The notes beneath the pieces were generated by a model. The model saw only the letters and a list, made by a program, of their open reading frames with translations, ran no database searches and was not told the origin of the DNA. Below, piece after piece: positions 4,956-9,055 of a stretch of DNA of 9,055 nt. The DNA is from CAZQCI01 sp964592255 (lineage in GTDB: Bacteria > UBA10199 > SBBF01), in the NCBI GenBank assembly GCA_964592255.1, contig CAZQCI010000088.1, forward strand, positions 1 through 9,055, read 5' to 3'. How positions within the stretch are numbered: the first letter of the stretch is position 1; the number at the start of each line of letters is the position of its first letter. Both the position numbers and the translations under genes were made by a program.

Positions 4956-7900
4956 ATGTCCTTTATCTTGTTAGAAATGAAGAGCTCCGCCGCACGCAGC
5001 GGATTATCAAGAATGAATGACTTTTCGCCACAAGTGACGGGGAATAAAACCCCCTTTAGGGGATTTAAAAAGAGCCGAAATCAAGGGTTGGCCTTGCTTT
5101 TTTTGATTTTGATGATGCCCTGGATGAGTGGTTGCGTTGGTGGGGGTGCTAGTTCCGCTTCTTCCATTCCTTTTGTGGATTCTCCTGTCGGTGATAATGG
5201 TGATACCGATCCAAGTGGGGATATTTCTTCCGGCTTTGATCCCGATGGTGACGGTGGTAGCGAGCAATGCGAAAATTTAGATACCGTTTCTATTAGCCCT
5301 ACCAGTATTGATTTTGGTTTAAGTGAAGAAGGTGACGTAGAATGCCAAACCATTGCTATTAATCCCTGTGTAACTTTTTCTGCCGAAATTGATGATAGTA
5401 CGTCTTCTGTGACTGAAACCAACAGTGATGGGGAATCCACACAAGCCAAAGCTTTTGCGCTTTATAGTCAAGAAGGCTCAGAAGTTTCTGGACGTCTTTC
5501 CGATCAACAAGAGACGCTCAGCGTTTGTTATAAGAGATCCGCAGAGGGTTCGCATTCAGGACGTATTAATATCGTGGCTTCTTATGGATCGGCAACTTAT
5601 GTCTTCGTGGTGCCTCTTTCCGGCCAGACTGAAGAGCCTCTTTTTACTATTAAGTCTCCAACGGAAGGACAATTGGTTTGGGAAAAAGATGGCATCAGTA
5701 CGTTGGACTCTTCCGTTTTTCTTGTTCCTGCTAAAGGAAGCGTCAACTCAGCTTTAACTTCCATTTTAAAATCCAAAGACATCACCATTTCTGCAGGAGG
5801 AAAAACGCAAACGGTGACTTATGGTACTGATTTTTCTTTTTCGGCTACTCTGTCCATTCCTTCAACTCCGGATGTTTACCCTGTAAAATTTTCTATGGAG
5901 ACAACTCACGGAACGCTCACGAAGGAAATCAACGTTATTCGTTATTTTAGCCCTGAGTCTTCCGTTGAAATACGTAATGTTGCAGGTTCGCTTGTCAGTG
6001 CTGTTGATGAAAACGATGCTAAACAAACCGACTCATCCGAACTGACGGCGGGAATTAAAGTAACCAACCTCGATGTATCGGGACCTACTTCTAATTATCC
6101 TGTAGAAATTTCGCTTCAGATGACGGATGCCGCGGGCAAAGTAAAATATTATGTTCCGGGCTCTGGATGGAAAGATGAAGATGCATCTTCTCCTCTTGAG
6201 TTCTATTTGGAAGATTATGATTTTGGTGAAACCACGGGTGAAAACGGTTTGTGTGGAACTGGTTTCAAGACGCCAGAAAATACTTACTGTATTCCACTTC
6301 CGCCTACAGCAGAATTGGGCCGTGGGGTGAATCAATTTAAAGCGACGTTGTGTAATCTTTATACGGATTATTTACAAAGCTGTATTACAGCCACTTCCAA
6401 CATTGTTGTCGACAATGATGCATCGGGCACCCAAATTACCGCTCCTGTCGAAAATCAAATTTATAGTCAAAATGACTCTATTGTGGCCAAGGGAACCTTG
6501 ACTAATTTTGTAGCGACTGAAGAAGTGACAAGTGAAGATGGAACAACGTCTACCGAATGCGTTGTTAAATTGTGGCTGAATACGTCAACCCTCCAAGAAC
6601 CTATTGAACTGTGTGATTATTTAACCATTGTAGAACCGGAAGATGATTCTGAAACAGATGGTAATAAAGGAAATATTAAAGAAGCCACATTCTCTATTCC
6701 TCTCACCACAACAGGTGATGATAATGGCAACAACAAGCTAACACTTTATACCAATTTTCTTTACTTGGAAGTTCATGACGCCAGTAACCACTATGCTTAT
6801 CTTTCGCGCAGCTTTCAACGTGGAGAATACAATCCTTCCACGGTTAGTGCTTCTTCTAAAGGAAAAACTTACGATTTAACCAGCGGCCAATTAGGAAAAG
6901 TCAGTGGTAACAAGACGGCTCGTGCTCCGATTATGTTGAATTTATCGGAAGCCACTTTAAATCCCGACCTCGGTGGACAAAACACACAGGCCCTGTTGGA
7001 TGTAGTTGGTAAGGTGATTAAAGATAATATCAACATGGAAGATTTAATTTCTGGTGGGGCCATGCAGAAGAAGGATGACAATGGTTCTTGTACGGCCAAA
7101 GAAACGGATGAAACCGGAAATTGTGTAGAAGCCGATTCCCATGGCACAGCACAAGAAAAGGTACGTGCCTTAATAGAACTTAATATTTGTAATGCCACGG
7201 GGGGCTCTGACAAAAAAATGTGTGAGCCTTACAAAGGGCTTTACAGTGAAAAAGGCGGTAGCAATGCCATCTACTTCCCACGGGATAGTTTAGCGGATGT
7301 TTGCGGCAATGTTCAAACGGCGGCCATTGTTTTCTATAATCAGCTTCAATATATTGCAGACGGTTACATTGATCCCGACCATATTGCCGGTAAGAAAAAT
7401 TACGACCAATGCAATCCGTACACTGAAGGCGATTGCCCGTTAGGTGAGTGGCCACGGGAGCTAGCTGGAGATAACTTAAATTTCAATGATACTTATACCG
7501 ATCCGGGTGTGTGGCATTTTGAGGGAGCAAATTTTAAAAATGCTAATTCTGAGGGTAAGGCCGGGCATTTTATCGATGTGGATTTAGTTCTTGAAGGTAA
7601 AGATAATGGTCCTGTTTTTTGGTCGCATGGCGTGGCTTATAACTTAACAGTTGGGGGCTCTTCCGCCAGTCAAACCGGTTTGGATCAAGCTAATTTGGAA
7701 GATCCGATTATTCCTGTCATCTTTAATTTTGGAAAACTGAAAGTACATCTTAAAGATGCCATTGAAATCAAAAAAATCCGCTTGAATGCCGATGGTAGTG
7801 AACCTTTTTGTTATGCGGGTGCCGAAGTGGATCCTTCCACCGAAGGTGTTGAGCCTTGCAACTTTGAATGCACGGGTAATAACTGCACCAACAAGCTGAT

Positions 7901-9055
7901 GATCTATCCTGATAAAATTAACATCAAACGTGATGGTAACGACATCGATATCGAGCCATTCCAGGGTTGTGCGGCTTACTATCGAAATCTTTATGGTAAT
8001 AAAGTAGATTTGCCATTTGGGTGTGATGACGAAGGTGAAATTGAGTCGCTACTTATTGAACGCAATAGCCGTTACGGTGAAGATTTTTGGGCCGCCAGTG
8101 ATTATGGTAAAAATAGAGCTTTGTTAGAATTGTTGAAGGAAATTTTGCTGGATAATATTAAAGGTATTGCTTCATGTGCGCCGCAACAGATTATTAATCC
8201 TCTCATTAATTCAAAAGCTTTTCCTTATCCTAAATGGGTTTCCAAAGAAGATCAGACCGATGGTTTGGTTATGGCGCTTGATAGCACCGATGATGGATTG
8301 AAATTGGTTTTGAAAAAAGATGCTGTCAATCCTTCCTTTACTTTTAGCCCTAATCTTAAAGATGCCGACATTTGGCCTAAGGATGGAAGTTTACAATTAA
8401 AATTGCCGCTTTCTGTTGGCGCTGCTGATATTAGTAAAATGAATCTGACGCGTTCGCTGTCTCCTCGAAAAAAAGAGACTTCTTCAGAAAATATCCGTGA
8501 CAATGGTTATATGTATCGTGAACCAGATTCGGATTATTCCGAAGAGCTGGAGTCGATGACCAACATTTCTAAAGTCAGTGAAGTGCCTTACGTTGGAGCC
8601 TCTTTAGCCTTGGAAGAAGTGACTAATGCCGCCCTCCACGTGTTACTTAAAAAAGGTTTAAAAACTGTGGTGCAATTGGTTTCCGATGCAATGGATAACG
8701 ATTTGGCGGAAAAACTTTCGATGACAAGCACATCGACTATTCCCATGGATGCCGTTATTTTAGGTAATTTTGGTATCTGTGGACAATTGGATGTTTTGTC
8801 CACCAAACTTCCTGTTTCCCGTATTCTTTCGGGAATTGAAGACTATGCCGATAGCGATTCGTTACATTTGGATATTACACTCGATCAAAGTTCTCCTCCT
8901 ACATTGGCTATGCTGCCTGTGGAAGCCGACCCGAATGCCGTAGAACTTCAGCTGGGTTTGAGTAACGTTCAAATCGATTTCAAGAATTTTATCGATGAAG
9001 GTGAAGGGACTTACAGCATCGGTAGTTCCATTGTGAAGATGCGCTTGGATCTTTT
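4956..9055 (+). CDS. Giant cysteine-rich surface lipoprotein (3' end outside window)
   Basis: The frame is open for 1366 codons to the right edge. A hydrophobic segment, GLALLFLILMMPWMSGC, ends in a lipobox (MSG-Cys60); +2 is Val, so Lol sorting to the outer membrane is expected. Then come a Gly/Ser/Asp-rich linker (61-104) with a DxDxDG calcium-loop-like motif (95-106), a choice-of-anchor-D-like domain (about 111-223, SISPTSIDFG to VPLSG), and two Ig-like modules opening IKSPTEGQL (about 233) and ITAPVENQI (494). The rest is a long beta-rich region I cannot assign. About 25 cysteines follow the lipid Cys, many closely paired (433/445, 466/476, 952/968/972/977), suggesting disulfides formed outside the cytoplasm. 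The start is uncertain: ATG 4956 has the best ribosome-binding site but puts 40-odd residues before the hydrophobic core; ATG 5013 gives a more normal signal peptide. Function is unknown; adhesion or envelope structure is a guess. Confidence 0.85.
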   Translation, partial: MSFILLEMKSSAARSGLSRMNDFSPQVTGNKTPFRGFKKSRNQGLALLFLILMMPWMSGCVGGGASSASSIPFVDSPVGDNGDTDPSGDISSGFDPDGDGGSEQCENLDTVSISPTSIDFGLSEEGDVECQTIAINPCVTFSAEIDDSTSSVTETNSDGESTQAKAFALYSQEGSEVSGRLSDQQETLSVCYKRSAEGSHSGRINIVASYGSATYVFVVPLSGQTEEPLFTIKSPTEGQLVWEKDGISTLDSSVFLVPAKGSVNSALTSILKSKDITISAGGKTQTVTYGTDFSFSATLSIPSTPDVYPVKFSMETTHGTLTKEINVIRYFSPESSVEIRNVAGSLVSAVDENDAKQTDSSELTAGIKVTNLDVSGPTSNYPVEISLQMTDAAGKVKYYVPGSGWKDEDASSPLEFYLEDYDFGETTGENGLCGTGFKTPENTYCIPLPPTAELGRGVNQFKATLCNLYTDYLQSCITATSNIVVDNDASGTQITAPVENQIYSQNDSIVAKGTLTNFVATEEVTSEDGTTSTECVVKLWLNTSTLQEPIELCDYLTIVEPEDDSETDGNKGNIKEATFSIPLTTTGDDNGNNKLTLYTNFLYLEVHDASNHYAYLSRSFQRGEYNPSTVSASSKGKTYDLTSGQLGKVSGNKTARAPIMLNLSEATLNPDLGGQNTQALLDVVGKVIKDNINMEDLISGGAMQKKDDNGSCTAKETDETGNCVEADSHGTAQEKVRALIELNICNATGGSDKKMCEPYKGLYSEKGGSNAIYFPRDSLADVCGNVQTAAIVFYNQLQYIADGYIDPDHIAGKKNYDQCNPYTEGDCPLGEWPRELAGDNLNFNDTYTDPGVWHFEGANFKNANSEGKAGHFIDVDLVLEGKDNGPVFWSHGVAYNLTVGGSSASQTGLDQANLEDPIIPVIFNFGKLKVHLKDAIEIKKIRLNADGSEPFCYAGAEVDPSTEGVEPCNFECTGNNCTNKLMIYPDKINIKRDGNDIDIEPFQGCAAYYRNLYGNKVDLPFGCDDEGEIESLLIERNSRYGEDFWAASDYGKNRALLELLKEILLDNIKGIASCAPQQIINPLINSKAFPYPKWVSKEDQTDGLVMALDSTDDGLKLVLKKDAVNPSFTFSPNLKDADIWPKDGSLQLKLPLSVGAADISKMNLTRSLSPRKKETSSENIRDNGYMYREPDSDYSEELESMTNISKVSEVPYVGASLALEEVTNAALHVLLKKGLKTVVQLVSDAMDNDLAEKLSMTSTSTIPMDAVILGNFGICGQLDVLSTKLPVSRILSGIEDYADSDSLHLDITLDQSSPPTLAMLPVEADPNAVELQLGLSNVQIDFKNFIDEGEGTYSIGSSIVKMRLDL

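Noticed and set aside
5074..5081. Third GCCGAAA occurrence (GCCGAAAT) as another sigma-28-like -10 box
   Set aside because: The matching -35 position (5055-5062) reads TTTAGGGG, unlike the other two copies, and the site lies inside the signal-peptide coding region.
5083..5132. Type IV prepilin leader in the lipoprotein N-terminus (RNQGLALL...)
   Set aside because: The prepilin Glu at +5 and the usual GF cleavage context are missing, while a good lipobox ends the same hydrophobic segment.
5007..8806. Reverse-strand and alternate-frame open frames across the lipoprotein region
   Set aside because: They are short, overlap a continuous 1366-codon forward frame with recognisable domains, and show no family motifs or ribosome-binding sites.
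1..9055. tRNA, rRNA, CRISPR array, insertion sequence or phage attachment site
   Set aside because: I found no cloverleaf, no regularly spaced repeats, no transposase or integrase motifs, and no long terminal inverted repeats on either strand.

Overview
The window reads as accessory chromosomal DNA from a Gram-negative bacterium with moderately AT-rich coding sequence. A periplasmic adaptor protein and a giant secreted lipoprotein with a Val at +2 (no inner-membrane retention Asp) imply a double-membrane envelope. The lipoprotein style (Asp/Gly/Ser-rich linker, choice-of-anchor-D-like domain, Ig-like modules, many cysteines) is typical of large surface proteins from deltaproteobacterial or Bdellovibrio-like lineages. 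That placement is an inference; the window holds no rRNA or other decisive marker. All supported genes lie on the + strand.

Layout. 1-782: 3' part of thiL (thiamine-monophosphate kinase), cut by the left edge. 813-1450: a two-gene type II toxin-antitoxin module, a Phd/YefM-like antitoxin overlapping a VapC-like PIN-domain RNase by 4 nt. 1522-2751: a periplasmic adaptor (HlyD/RND-type membrane fusion protein) with an acidic proline-rich insertion at its hairpin tip and no pump gene beside it. 2752-2935: an intergenic region with a short direct repeat, a sigma-28-like promoter candidate and two adjacent hairpins. 2936-4915: a 659-residue cysteine-free protein of unrecognised family, with glycine-zipper-like hydrophobic stretches and a duplicated GF(Y)SGLEY module. 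4916-4955: a 40-nt gap carrying a second copy of the promoter-like element. 4956-9055: a very large lipoprotein (at least 1366 codons), open at the right edge.

The most interesting signal is a 29-nt element found twice, at 2817-2845 and 4915-4943, each time just upstream of one of the two unrecognised large genes. The copies agree at 23 of 29 positions, with conserved ends and a divergent middle. The ends line up with the -35 and -10 boxes of sigma-28 (FliA/SigD/WhiG) promoters at exactly the canonical 11-nt spacing (ACAACTTT-N11-GCCGAAAA against TAAAGTTT-N11-GCCGATAA). If real, the cysteine-free protein and the cysteine-rich lipoprotein would be co-regulated members of a motility or surface regulon. 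An imperfect inverted repeat in the same element leaves a repressor operator as the alternative. Thiamine metabolism and the toxin-antitoxin module look unrelated to this pair; the adaptor could serve either a distant pump or the envelope genes beside it.
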